64,000 nt of DNA. It comes from Bacillus sp. Xin1 (GTDB lineage: Bacteria; Bacillota; Bacilli; Bacillales; Bacillaceae_G). The stretch lies in NCBI RefSeq assembly GCF_013314535.1, contig NZ_JABUAE010000021.1, forward strand, positions 16,985-80,984, given 5' to 3'. Below, in pieces: positions 57,159 through 64,000 of the stretch (the stretch's first letter is position 1; each line of letters starts with the position of its first letter). The position numbers and the translations under genes were made by a program. A model generated the notes under the pieces. The model was not told where the DNA came from. It did not search any database and worked only from the letters and a program-made list of their open reading frames with translations.

Positions 57159-58885
57159 GTTTAAATATGTATTTGGGAGAAGTACAAAGCCAAACTCAAA
57201 GCATGAACGCTGTATGTACCGCTACCATTCAAGGTATGGAACAAGCTATTCAGTCGATTGACGCTTTTGCAATTGATACTGTTCTACAAGGCCAAACATA
57301 TAGCAGTGCAAAAGCATTTTTTGCACAAACCTTTCGTCCTTTAGCGCAAGGAATCATTTACTTATGTGAAGAATTAATTCGTCAGAATGATGCCTTTCCA
57401 AGTCAATTTCAATCCCAGGTAGCTTCAACTGATGTCATTGAACAAGAAATATTAGAACAAATTCGAGAAATTGACCGAATGAAAACCAGTATGGAAGCTG
57501 TCAGTCAAGCTATGCCAATCCCTGGTCTGGACGCTATGGCGAATCTTTTTACTGTCATGAGGCAAAAACTGCAAGAAAAGTTAGATCATCTGTATCAATT
57601 CAATCAGACCTCTAGCAATAACTATAGTACAGCAATTCAATTAGCCGCTAGCATTGCGACAGGACTTGCCGAAGTCCAAAGCGGAAAAGGGTTTAGTCTT
57701 GCAAGTGGCACATTTAGTACGCAAGGATTGAATATGGAGTGGACGACTTCTATTCAAGCGATTACAGAAGAAAAATCCCGAAAAGCTGACCATTCAATTA
57801 AAGATGGGGAAATGTGCGGTAAGCTAGAAGAAAAATCTCCGATTAGAAAGGCTTGGGACGATACGGTAGACGATGCAGTTAAAATGTTCGAAACAGTAAA
57901 AAAGATGTGGAATGGTACTTTAATCGGAACAGGGAAAGCTGTTGAAGATGGAATCAAGTCCATGGAAACTTTAAGTAACATGGATATAAGGAATATGGAT
58001 ATAGGAACTTTTATTAATGTTACATATGCGATTTTACATTTGGATGAAACGGCAAAAAATATGTGGCATGCATTTTCAAGTACTATGAAACGAGATATAA
58101 TAGATGGCGATGCAGAGAGCCGTACACAATGGACTACTTATGGATTAACACAAATAGCTATCGGTCTAATTGCTGATAAAGGACTAGGTAAAGCAAGCCT
58201 GGTCACAAAAGGAATAAAAGGAGCAGGTGGAGCAAGTACATTAGCTAAAGGCGTAACGCTAGTAAAAGAATTGAAGCAAGCATCGGAAATTTTACAATCT
58301 TTTAAGAAAGATGTTTCTTATGCTTTCTCTGGTGGAAATGGTATACGATCTGGACTTGATATTGCTCAGGATACTCTTCAAAAAATCCAGTCTTCTTCGT
58401 CTTCTGGTGGGCATGTTAATAAAGTTAAAGAGAATGGTAAACTTGATAAAGAGGGAAATGCTACTAAAGGGATGGATAATACTAGTGAGAAAGCCAGCGG
58501 ACTTAATGGTATTGTTAAGAATGTTAATCCTTCAGAAATTAGATTCAGTCAAACTTCTGTAAATGGTTCAGAAGAATTTATTGCTAGTATGAAATCTAAT
58601 GGCTGGAAAGGTGATCCAATTGATGTTGTTAAAATGCCAGATGGCAATCTTACGACTATTGATAATACAAGGGTTGCTGCAGCTAGAGAAGTTGGAATAG
58701 AAGTTCAAGCAACTATTAGAAATTATAGCGACCCTCTTCCAGCAGATATGGTTGCTAGATTTACAACCCCTAAAGGTGTGCCTAAGACATGGGGGGAAGC
58801 TTTAGATTTAAGAATACGAAAACAAAAAGCAAGTTTTAGAAATAATAATCCAATGGGATCGTATGACCTAGAAAAAATGAAGTAG
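57155..58885 (+). CDS. LXG polymorphic toxin 2 with ParB-like tip
   Basis: A 576-residue LXG toxin; residues 1-about 395 almost repeat toxin 1. The unique tip (about 440-576) reads NPSEIRFSQTSVNGSEEFIA, SMKSNGWKGDPIDVVKMPDG, TTIDNTRVAAAREVGIEVQA, then GVPKTWGEALDLRIRKQKA. This is the ParB-like toxin domain found at the ends of CDI, MafB, RHS and LXG proteins and is expected to attack nucleic acid. A linker with KENGKLDKEGNATKGMDN joins the two. Insertion of RNMDIG near residue 280 is specific to this copy. Confidence 0.88.
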   Translation: MSLNMYLGEVQSQTQSMNAVCTATIQGMEQAIQSIDAFAIDTVLQGQTYSSAKAFFAQTFRPLAQGIIYLCEELIRQNDAFPSQFQSQVASTDVIEQEILEQIREIDRMKTSMEAVSQAMPIPGLDAMANLFTVMRQKLQEKLDHLYQFNQTSSNNYSTAIQLAASIATGLAEVQSGKGFSLASGTFSTQGLNMEWTTSIQAITEEKSRKADHSIKDGEMCGKLEEKSPIRKAWDDTVDDAVKMFETVKKMWNGTLIGTGKAVEDGIKSMETLSNMDIRNMDIGTFINVTYAILHLDETAKNMWHAFSSTMKRDIIDGDAESRTQWTTYGLTQIAIGLIADKGLGKASLVTKGIKGAGGASTLAKGVTLVKELKQASEILQSFKKDVSYAFSGGNGIRSGLDIAQDTLQKIQSSSSSGGHVNKVKENGKLDKEGNATKGMDNTSEKASGLNGIVKNVNPSEIRFSQTSVNGSEEFIASMKSNGWKGDPIDVVKMPDGNLTTIDNTRVAAAREVGIEVQATIRNYSDPLPADMVARFTTPKGVPKTWGEALDLRIRKQKASFRNNNPMGSYDLEKMK

Positions 58886-58903
58886 AAAGAAATGGTGGTA
58901 ACT

Positions 58904-59263
58904 ATGAAAAATTTTTATATGGATGAATCTATTTATAAATACCCTGAATCTTATGAAAGATTAGTTGAATTAGATTTAGTTAATTTTGATATATGGTTTT
59001 TAATGGAATCAGAACAGGCTACTAACATATACCATGGTATGAAGAAAAGATACCCTAATCGTAAGTTGATTCCTTTCGCTAAAAGAGTTGATAATGATGA
59101 TACTGCATGTTTTGAAATTGGCAAAGGAAATAAAGTTCAACTTATTCATGATTTTGCTTCTGAAGGTTTTGAACAAAGAAAAGAATTTGATGACTTTTGG
59201 GAGTGGGTTGAATGTGCTATGAAAGAAATGATTGATTACAATCGGAGTGAAGAAATTGAATAA
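58904..59263 (+). CDS. Probable immunity protein for toxin 2
   Basis: The 119-residue acidic protein begins MKNFYMDESIYKYPESYERL and contains NRKLIPFAKRVDNDDTACFE and HDFASEGFEQRKEFDDFWEW. The latter pattern is typical of SMI1/KNR4 (SUKH)-type immunity partners of ParB-like toxins. It starts 19 bp after the toxin 2 stop; GGTGG precedes ATG 58904. Confidence 0.75.
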   Translation: MKNFYMDESIYKYPESYERLVELDLVNFDIWFLMESEQATNIYHGMKKRYPNRKLIPFAKRVDNDDTACFEIGKGNKVQLIHDFASEGFEQRKEFDDFWEWVECAMKEMIDYNRSEEIE

Positions 59264-59813
59264 ACAAAAATTCTATACAAATTTCAGTAAAGAAGTATCT
59301 TATGCTTTACGTCATGCTCCTTGGGAATACGAATTGGAATTAGATGAAAATGGTTGGGTGTCTGTTGACCAACTTTTACACGCACTTCATCAATCAATTG
59401 AATGGAGAGATGTGAAGATAGAGGATTTAAAAATAATGATTGAGAAATCAGAGAAAAAAAGACATGAGCTAAAAGAGAATAAAATTCGTGCGTTGTATGG
59501 ACATTCTATTCCCATGAAAATAGTAAAGGAAGAAGGCGTTCCACCTAAATTCCTTTATCATGGTACATCTCCTCGCTTTTTAAATTCTATTGAATCAAAT
59601 GGGCTGTCACCTATGTCTAGACAATATGTCCATCTTTCTGAAGATATTGCAACTGCTGCATTAGTGGGAAAAAGAAAAGATAAGCATCCTGTTATTTTAG
59701 AAGTTAATACTGAAAAAGCTAGAGAAGAAGGCATTAAATTTTATTTAGGAAATGAAAAAGTTTGGTTAGCAGATGAGATTCCTAGTGAATTTATCACAAT
59801 TTATAAGAATTGA
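59256..59813 (+). CDS. kptA: RNA 2'-phosphotransferase (Tpt1/KptA)
   Basis: A 185-residue enzyme that removes a 2'-phosphate from RNA using NAD. Family motifs: SYALRHAPWEYELELDENGW (N-terminal winged helix with the RNA-binding arginine and histidine), FLYHGTSPRFLNSIESNGL and YVHLSED (NAD-binding ART fold). The TTG at 59256 is taken as start (GGAG 8 nt upstream); a GTG at 59247 is an alternative. It overlaps the immunity gene stop by 8 bp, so it belongs to the toxin 2 operon. Bacteria lack the tRNA-splicing pathway that needs Tpt1, so its role here is open. Confidence 0.88.
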   Translation: MNKQKFYTNFSKEVSYALRHAPWEYELELDENGWVSVDQLLHALHQSIEWRDVKIEDLKIMIEKSEKKRHELKENKIRALYGHSIPMKIVKEEGVPPKFLYHGTSPRFLNSIESNGLSPMSRQYVHLSEDIATAALVGKRKDKHPVILEVNTEKAREEGIKFYLGNEKVWLADEIPSEFITIYKN

Positions 59814-59951
59814 TTTAGTCTATTTTGCTAGATTGTGAGAGCAAGAAAAGAAATTTTTGAAGAACAAGTCTTCATTAGGATTGTATATTTCAATGAACCA
59901 TGTTACCTGGCTTGGAGTAAGTGAAGAGAAAGTTACAAATGGAGAATAATC

Positions 59952-59987
59952 AATAAAAGAGACCTCACATTTGAGGTCTCTTTTATT
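59952..59987 (+). terminator. Terminator of LXG cassette 2
   Basis: A stem of about 16 bp, AATAAAAGAGACCTCA / TGAGGTCTCTTTTATT, about 140 bp past kptA. The gap before it holds a short open stretch (KFLKNKSSLGLYISMNHVTW...) without a start signal, which I do not call a gene. Confidence 0.92.
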
Positions 59988-60063
59988 GATTTAAATTAAA
60001 AATTATTATTTAAGTGGAGTATTATAGAGCTTTTAATCAATATAATTTTAGGGAGTAATTGAG

Positions 60064-60560
60064 ATGGAAAATATAAATCAATTGATAAAAAAATAAAATC
60101 ATTACCTAATTGTCGAGTTCATGAGCCTACAGAATTACCAATAATTGATGAGAATAAGCATATACTACCAGATGATTTAAAGGAGTTTTATAGTATCTGT
60201 GGCGGTCTTACTTTATTTGAAAATGAGGAATATCCTATTCATATTGTTACCCCAGAAGAATTTGTTTTAGCTAATCCCGTAATTGTAGGAGAGTTATGTG
60301 AAGAAGATATTTCATCAAATTGGTATATCATATGCAATGATGGTAAGAATGATTATTTAACAATAGACCTTAATGAAGAAAGACTAGGGAGATGTTATGA
60401 TAGTTTCTTTGATCGACATGGACTTGTTGGAGAGTCGCAAATTATCGCAACTTCGTTCACTGATCTACTTGAAAAACTTATTAAGAATAAAGGACAATAT
60501 TGGTATTGGCTGAAGAGTGATTTTGAATCACTTGGAGATGCTTATGATGATCAAGAGTAA
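60064..60560 (+). pseudogene. SUKH (SMI1/KNR4) immunity gene, frameshifted in a poly-A tract
   Basis: ATG 60064 (GGGAG upstream) reads MENINQLIKK and then meets TAA. Shifting frame inside AAAAAAA at about 60091-60097 opens the whole gene: IKSLPNCRVHEPTELPIIDE, LPDDLKEFYSICGGLTLFEN, then WYIICNDGKNDYLTIDLNEE and QYWYWLKSDFESLGDAYDDQ. This is an SMI1/KNR4-family (SUKH) immunity protein. One A is missing (seven instead of eight). It may be dead, phase-variable, or read by slippage. No toxin lies directly before it. Confidence 0.75.
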
Positions 60561-60670
60561 CAAAAACGTGATGCTAAAAATAAAAACACAAAAATATATG
60601 AAACAAGCAGTATAAAAAGCATTTAAAGCGAAAGAAAAAGAAGTTAGAAAGATATCTGATTTGAAGTGAA

Positions 60671-60712
60671 AAAAGAAGAACGCCTTGTAGTGAGGGTAAA
60701 CGTTCTTCTTTT
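60671..60712. terminator. Bidirectional terminator between SUKH gene and phr
   Basis: AAAAGAAGAACG / CGTTCTTCTTTT with an 18-nt loop, placed between converging genes. Confidence 0.8.
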
Positions 60713-60725
60713 ACTGTAAATGTAT

Positions 60726-60989
60726 TTAAATTTCTTTTGCTACAATTCCTCCACCGTTTCCATCCGCATTAGAAGGAGAACCACCACCGTCACCAATATT
60801 AACATAGTCAGGTCTTGCAGGAGCTCCGCCACCATCTCCCTTATTATCAGATATCGTATCAACTTTATTTAACGCTAAATCTGGCCTTACAGGTGCTCCG
60901 TCATCTCCTTTGTTTAATGTCGAAAATCCAGTTGTTATAGATACCGCAAATGCACAACCTATTGTTGTTAAGAGGATTTTTTTTATCAT
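60726..60989 (-). CDS. phr: Phr-type pheromone precursor with repeated motif
   Basis: The 87-residue secreted precursor has a signal peptide (KKILLTTIGCAFAVSITTGF), followed by related segments GDDGAPVRPDL (28-38), GDGGGAPARPDY (51-62) and a weaker GDGGGSPSNADG (66-77). Phr peptides are exported, cut to five to seven residues and re-imported to block their Rap partner; APVRPDL or APARPDY-like pieces are candidates. It overlaps the rap stop by 4 bp, the usual rap-phr arrangement. It is longer than most Phr precursors because of the repeats. Confidence 0.85.
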   Translation of the reverse strand: MIKKILLTTIGCAFAVSITTGFSTLNKGDDGAPVRPDLALNKVDTISDNKGDGGGAPARPDYVNIGDGGGSPSNADGNGGGIVAKEI

Positions 60990-62074
60990 CTTAATGCTCC
61001 TTTTTCCATTTGTTTTTTTCGGGCTTCTTTACCCATGCGATAATACTCGACTGCTTTTTCATAGTTGTTGTCATTATAAAATTTATCAGCTAAACGATCT
61101 GCATATTCTTCAATGCAATCAAATAATTCTTCTTTTTCGAAATACGAAATTCCTGCCAAAACAGCCTTTTCCATTGCAGCTGTATTTGTATTCATTGCTT
61201 TTAAAATCATGAAACGATGTTGATACTCCTGATTTTCCAGTTGATCACAGATGTACAATCCTTTTTCTATTAATCCTTTAGCTTTTTCATATTCACCTAT
61301 TTTCAAATTTTCATCCGATTCCAAATAAATTGCACGAAAATGATTTTGAGAGTGATTTGTAACTTCTGATAAATGACGAATTGCTAATTCTGATAAATTT
61401 TGATTTGCATACAGTAATCCTAGGTTATTTCGAACCATCAACACATATTTTTTATGATTAGCTTTTTGAAATACATCTAGTGCAGCATTAAATGTTTCTT
61501 CAGCTAATTCAAATTGTCTTAAATCGATACAACATAATCCAAACATATTTTCACATAAAGCAACATTAATCTCGCAATCTGGTTGCTTTATGAATTCTTC
61601 TTTTGCTTTTTTTATGCAATCAATCGCTGACATATGTTGATAAGACTGATTATAAAAATAGCCTAATCGATAATAAAATTCCGCCTGTTCCAACTTATTT
61701 GGAACATATTTCAAAAGATTTTCAGCTGTCTCAAATTGTTCTTTTGCTTCTTTATATTTTGTAACAAACATAAGATAAATGGCTTTGAAAAAGTGATAAT
61801 AATATGCCAAGTATCCTTTGTTAGGAATTTCAAAAGATTCAACATTATTAAAGCTATCTTCTTTAATCGAAATCCAGTTAGTCAGCACATTATATCTGAA
61901 ATTTAATAAGGCAAAATACAGTAATACATCTTCATCCAATTCTACATGATTAATATTATTGTCAATTTCTTCTTTTAGTTGCCTTGCTTTCTCCACTTGT
62001 TGTTTCAACATTGATTGATACCAAGTATCTAATAAGTACTTGATTTGCTCTTTAGTTACTATATGTGCACTCAT
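60986..62074 (-). CDS. rap: Rap-family TPR regulator
   Basis: A 362-residue Rap protein: N-terminal three-helix bundle (TKEQIKYLLDTWYQSMLKQQ) and TPR repeats from about residue 95 to the end (ALDVFQKANHKKYVLMVRNN, AIRHLSEVTNHSQNHF, NYEKAVEYYRMGKEARKKQ). Rap proteins dephosphorylate Spo0F or bind response regulators such as ComA, and are switched off by Phr peptides. At the site of the catalytic glutamine (EEDQ in phosphatase-type Raps) this protein has LDED (Glu48). It might thus act by binding rather than dephosphorylation. Start: AGGGGGGACTTGTT-ATG. Confidence 0.9.
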   Translation of the reverse strand: MSAHIVTKEQIKYLLDTWYQSMLKQQVEKARQLKEEIDNNINHVELDEDVLLYFALLNFRYNVLTNWISIKEDSFNNVESFEIPNKGYLAYYYHFFKAIYLMFVTKYKEAKEQFETAENLLKYVPNKLEQAEFYYRLGYFYNQSYQHMSAIDCIKKAKEEFIKQPDCEINVALCENMFGLCCIDLRQFELAEETFNAALDVFQKANHKKYVLMVRNNLGLLYANQNLSELAIRHLSEVTNHSQNHFRAIYLESDENLKIGEYEKAKGLIEKGLYICDQLENQEYQHRFMILKAMNTNTAAMEKAVLAGISYFEKEELFDCIEEYADRLADKFYNDNNYEKAVEYYRMGKEARKKQMEKGALR

Positions 62075-62198
62075 AACAAGTCCCCCCTCATTTTCCTGAA
62101 TACTAGCATAATTCTATATATTGTATATAAACTCCCTGTTTAAATTAATTGAAAAATAATTATCAGAAAATATTTTCCTAGGGAGATAAAGCTTAAAA

Positions 62199-62230
62199 AA
62201 ACCGACTCAATTAAGAGCCGGTTTCTTTTT
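62199..62230 (+). terminator. Stray terminator, copy of that at 52290
   Basis: AAACCGACTC / GAGCCGGTTT then CTTTTTATT. No plus-strand gene precedes it; it is almost the same hairpin as at 52290-52322 and seems to be a leftover from rearrangement. The rest of 62075-62325 shows only the rap promoter region. Confidence 0.75.
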
Positions 62231-62325
62231 ATTGCTTTTTAAAACAAATTAATCATGTATGATTAGGACAAACTCTCTTATAAATAAAGAAGGATAACCT
62301 TGTACGATAGGTAAACATACAAGAA

Positions 62326-62358
62326 AAAGGGCATTCCTCCCAATTCAGAATGCTCTTT
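62326..62358 (-). terminator. Terminator of the lysis module
   Basis: AAAGGGCATTC / GAATGCTCTTT with one mismatch, flanked by T's on the minus strand, 10 bp past the amidase stop. Confidence 0.75.
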
Positions 62359-62367
62359 TTTCATTTC

Positions 62368-63414
62368 CTACTTCACATATACATAGGCTTTATTTGCAGT
62401 AACATAGTATGTTTTACCTTTGCTGTTGTGTACCTTGTACTGCGGAGAACCATTTACATTTACTTTTTCATCAATTGCAAATCCTAATCCTGTATCTAAA
62501 GTACCAGCAACGTTTTTATCTTGCCAAGATGGAGAATCATAGAAACGTAGGTTGTCCACTTTAGAAACAGCACGGTTTCCTACAATAGATGCATCCACTG
62601 TGCTCTTCTTATCGAATTTCACATAAGAAGGATTGTATTTAATCCATTGATTCCCTCCAAGATTTAACCATCCATCTTTTTCAGCCCACACAACATATGA
62701 TTCTGGTTTGTTAAGTTGACGAATTACAGTATAGCTTGTATCTGGTCCTTTACGTAAGTTAACGTTGTAACCATTAATATATGCCACTCCATCCGTTACT
62801 GCTGTGGGTATTTCTTCTGGTTTAGATGGTTGATCTGGAACAGAAACATCAACATTAGAATTACTATATGCACGCTTCACATCTGCCCGGAATTGTGCTT
62901 CTGATACACCGTGACTGCGTAAATAATCAAGTGGATCTTCATGGTCTGTACCGCCAAGATGATGCGTTACATCACTATGTGTCCACAATCCTTTTTCTAC
63001 GCTGATACCACGATCACGTAGGATTTTAGCAAGTAACTTCACATATTTATCATAGCTACGTTTAAATTTCTTATAATCACGTGTTTCGCAAAGCTCTACA
63101 TGTACAAATCGTTTATTTGCACTTGGTCCCGCACCATAAGTAATGTATTTTGTATCAGCAATTTGGATTGTTTCATTCCAATCAACTGCATAATGAACAA
63201 AAGCATTTCTCCATGTACGAGTTTCGTATTTTTGAATATTAATAGCCGGAGCTTCTGGAGTTGCTGTACTGTGAGCACCAACGCCACAACGATATGGTTG
63301 TTTTGGTAAATCCGGAATAATTAAAACTCTGTCAGCAAATACGCTTGTTGCAATCGATAATACTAATACAATTGCCAATAAAACCGAAGAAAAACCTTTT
63401 AACGTTTGTTTCAT
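62368..63414 (-). CDS. N-acetylmuramoyl-L-alanine amidase with signal peptide (phage lysin)
   Basis: The 348-residue lysin has a signal peptide (LLAIVLVLSIATSVFA, cut near residue 27) and an Amidase_2 domain (about 55-185; zinc ligands in FVHYAVDW and WTHSDVTHHLGG). A C-terminal half follows with SH3-like repeats (INGYNVNLRKGPDTSYTVIR, NQWIKYN, then VNGSPQYKVHN). It cuts the amide link between sugar and peptide of peptidoglycan. The signal peptide suggests export by Sec, with the holin as trigger. It overlaps the holin gene by 4 bp. Pieces of its 3' end occur at 52330 and 56078. Confidence 0.9.
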   Translation of the reverse strand: MKQTLKGFSSVLLAIVLVLSIATSVFADRVLIIPDLPKQPYRCGVGAHSTATPEAPAINIQKYETRTWRNAFVHYAVDWNETIQIADTKYITYGAGPSANKRFVHVELCETRDYKKFKRSYDKYVKLLAKILRDRGISVEKGLWTHSDVTHHLGGTDHEDPLDYLRSHGVSEAQFRADVKRAYSNSNVDVSVPDQPSKPEEIPTAVTDGVAYINGYNVNLRKGPDTSYTVIRQLNKPESYVVWAEKDGWLNLGGNQWIKYNPSYVKFDKKSTVDASIVGNRAVSKVDNLRFYDSPSWQDKNVAGTLDTGLGFAIDEKVNVNGSPQYKVHNSKGKTYYVTANKAYVYVK

Positions 63415-63650
63415 TTCACATCAGCATCCTTTTTTAAAATTTTTGTGTGGTCAAATAATCCACTTGCTGACAGTCCAATGATGATTCCTTGAAATACATT
63501 CATTTTTAAGTCTTGCGGCAAAAATAAAACGCCTAGCACAATGCCAAGCGTTAAATCCACTAACGGAATGTATTTTGTTTGTAATCCAATTGTTTTTGCA
63601 ATCTGTGAAAGACCAACAACAATTCCGATCATGACAGCTAAATTAACCAT
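63411..63650 (-). CDS. Phage holin
   Basis: A 79-residue protein with two to three membrane segments (LAVMIGIVVGLSQIAKTIGL, LVDLTLGIVLGVLFLP, VFQGIIIGLSASGLF) and a charged tail HTKILKKDADVK. This is the common holin type of B. cereus-group phages. The ATG at 63650 follows AGGAGGTGG and shares its A with the stop of the upstream gene. It permeabilises the membrane at lysis. Confidence 0.88.
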   Translation of the reverse strand: MVNLAVMIGIVVGLSQIAKTIGLQTKYIPLVDLTLGIVLGVLFLPQDLKMNVFQGIIIGLSASGLFDHTKILKKDADVK

Positions 63651-63853
63651 TACATACCACCTCCTTTCAATAGAAAAGCAAGAATAGCTGCAATAATCCC
63701 ACCAACAATACTTTTTACAAGCCAATTTGTATTGTTGAGGATTTTTTCAATGTTTTCTTCGATTTTTGCTACTTTACTTTCTACTACAGCAAGACGTATC
63801 TCTACGTTTTGCATCTTGGATTTGTTCTCTTCACACTCTTTACATTTATCCAC
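63650..63853 (-). CDS. XhlA-like (haemolysin XhlA family) phage protein
   Basis: A 67-residue protein with an N-terminal CKECEENKSKMQN segment, a coiled coil (VEIRLAVVESKVAKIEENIE) and a C-terminal membrane helix (VGGIIAAILAFLL). This is the layout of XhlA, which works with the holin in the lysis of PBSX-like phages. The GTG at 63853 is chosen for the AAGGGG 8 nt upstream; a GTG nine bases earlier is too near to that site. Confidence 0.85.
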   Translation of the reverse strand: MDKCKECEENKSKMQNVEIRLAVVESKVAKIEENIEKILNNTNWLVKSIVGGIIAAILAFLLKGGGM

Positions 63854-63921
63854 TTTACCCACCCCTTTTTAGACAAAATAAAAAAGCCTGCTATTGCACG
63901 CTTGAATTCACTTGGTTATTT

Positions 63922-64000
63922 TTACACTTTAGAAATTGTCACTCTAGTCTCGTAATGTTCCGATGGTGTCGGGTCTGTATTTTGGTACATAATTTTGAAC
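63922..64000 (-). CDS. C-terminus of a phage structural gene, cut by window edge
   Basis: The last 25 codons of a gene running in from the right: FKIMYQNTDPTPSEHYETRV then TISKV and stop at 63922-63924. Being just upstream of the lysis module it is probably a baseplate, tail-fibre or BppU-like protein, but the fragment is too short to tell. Confidence 0.5.
   Translation of the reverse strand, partial: FKIMYQNTDPTPSEHYETRVTISKV

Larger units (their letters stand above)
56136..58340 (+). repeat. 2.2-kb direct repeat, unit 2 (LXG cassette 2 front)
   Basis: Second copy of the repeat at 52380-54585. Differences of note: a 6-bp gap removes the TATAAT seen at 52612-52617, and the first gene's ATG is ATA. 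Coding parts show mostly scattered base changes, so the duplication is not brand new. Confidence 0.9.

Noticed and set aside
59870-59949. Open stretch KFLKNKSSLGLYISMNHVTW... after kptA
   Set aside because: No start signal and no family; could be a gene remnant but the evidence is too thin.
60986-62074. Possible AimR arbitrium receptor
   Set aside because: The N-terminal helical bundle and TPR layout match Rap proteins and the overlapping precursor is Phr-like; AimR-type features are absent.

Overview
The window is chromosomal DNA of a Bacillus cereus-group bacterium. This rests on: AT-rich sequence; gene order matching the Bacillus block mutL-mutS-cotE-ricA-miaB, spoVS-ymdB-rny-recA-cinA-pgsA-ymfM-K-J-I-H-F, ymfC-spoIIIE-ylzJ-tepA-rnjB-dapA-dapG-asd-spoVFB; and several copies of bcr1, a repeat typical of this group with TTTAT/ATAAA ends. 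The species cannot be fixed from the sequence.

Layout. (1) 1-11.7 kb is a variable metabolic stretch: a MocR-type regulator, an amino acid permease, the branched-chain amino acid transporter BrnQ behind three tandem T-box leaders, an FAD-dependent dehydrogenase, a YerA-type adenine deaminase, and three broken genes (a small membrane protein, a Nudix-like tail, an azlD frameshift). (2) 11.7-51.7 kb is conserved core on the minus strand: mismatch repair, spore coat morphogenesis, RicA, tRNA thiomethylation, 2-oxoacid:ferredoxin oxidoreductase, RNase Y, RecA with a LexA box, phospholipid synthesis, the EF-P modification-associated ymf genes, a nucleoside ABC importer, SpoIIIE, RNase J2 and the lysine/dipicolinate branch dapA-dapG-asd. 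(3) At about 51,682 spoVFB (dipicolinate synthase subunit B) is cut: only its last 62 codons remain, and everything to the end of the window is accessory DNA ending in a phage lysis module. This matches the known sporulation-linked prophage-like insertion in spoVFB (vfbin of B. weihenstephanensis KBAB4). The window appears to hold one end of such an element.

Within the element (51.7-64 kb) there is a solo LexA-type DNA-binding domain, two tandem copies of an LXG polymorphic-toxin cassette (two small helical partners, an LXG toxin, an immunity gene) with nearly identical front halves and unrelated toxin tips, an orphan immunity gene behind a toxin tail, an RNA 2'-phosphotransferase, a frameshifted SUKH-like immunity gene, a Rap-Phr quorum-sensing pair, and a lysis module (XhlA-like, holin, amidase). 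Short remnants of the amidase 3' end precede each LXG cassette, which suggests that the toxin cassettes were stacked by recombination beside the lysin gene. A Rap-Phr pair on an element that splits a sporulation gene suggests that the element both senses and affects the sporulation decision. No rRNA, tRNA, CRISPR array or complete insertion sequence was seen.
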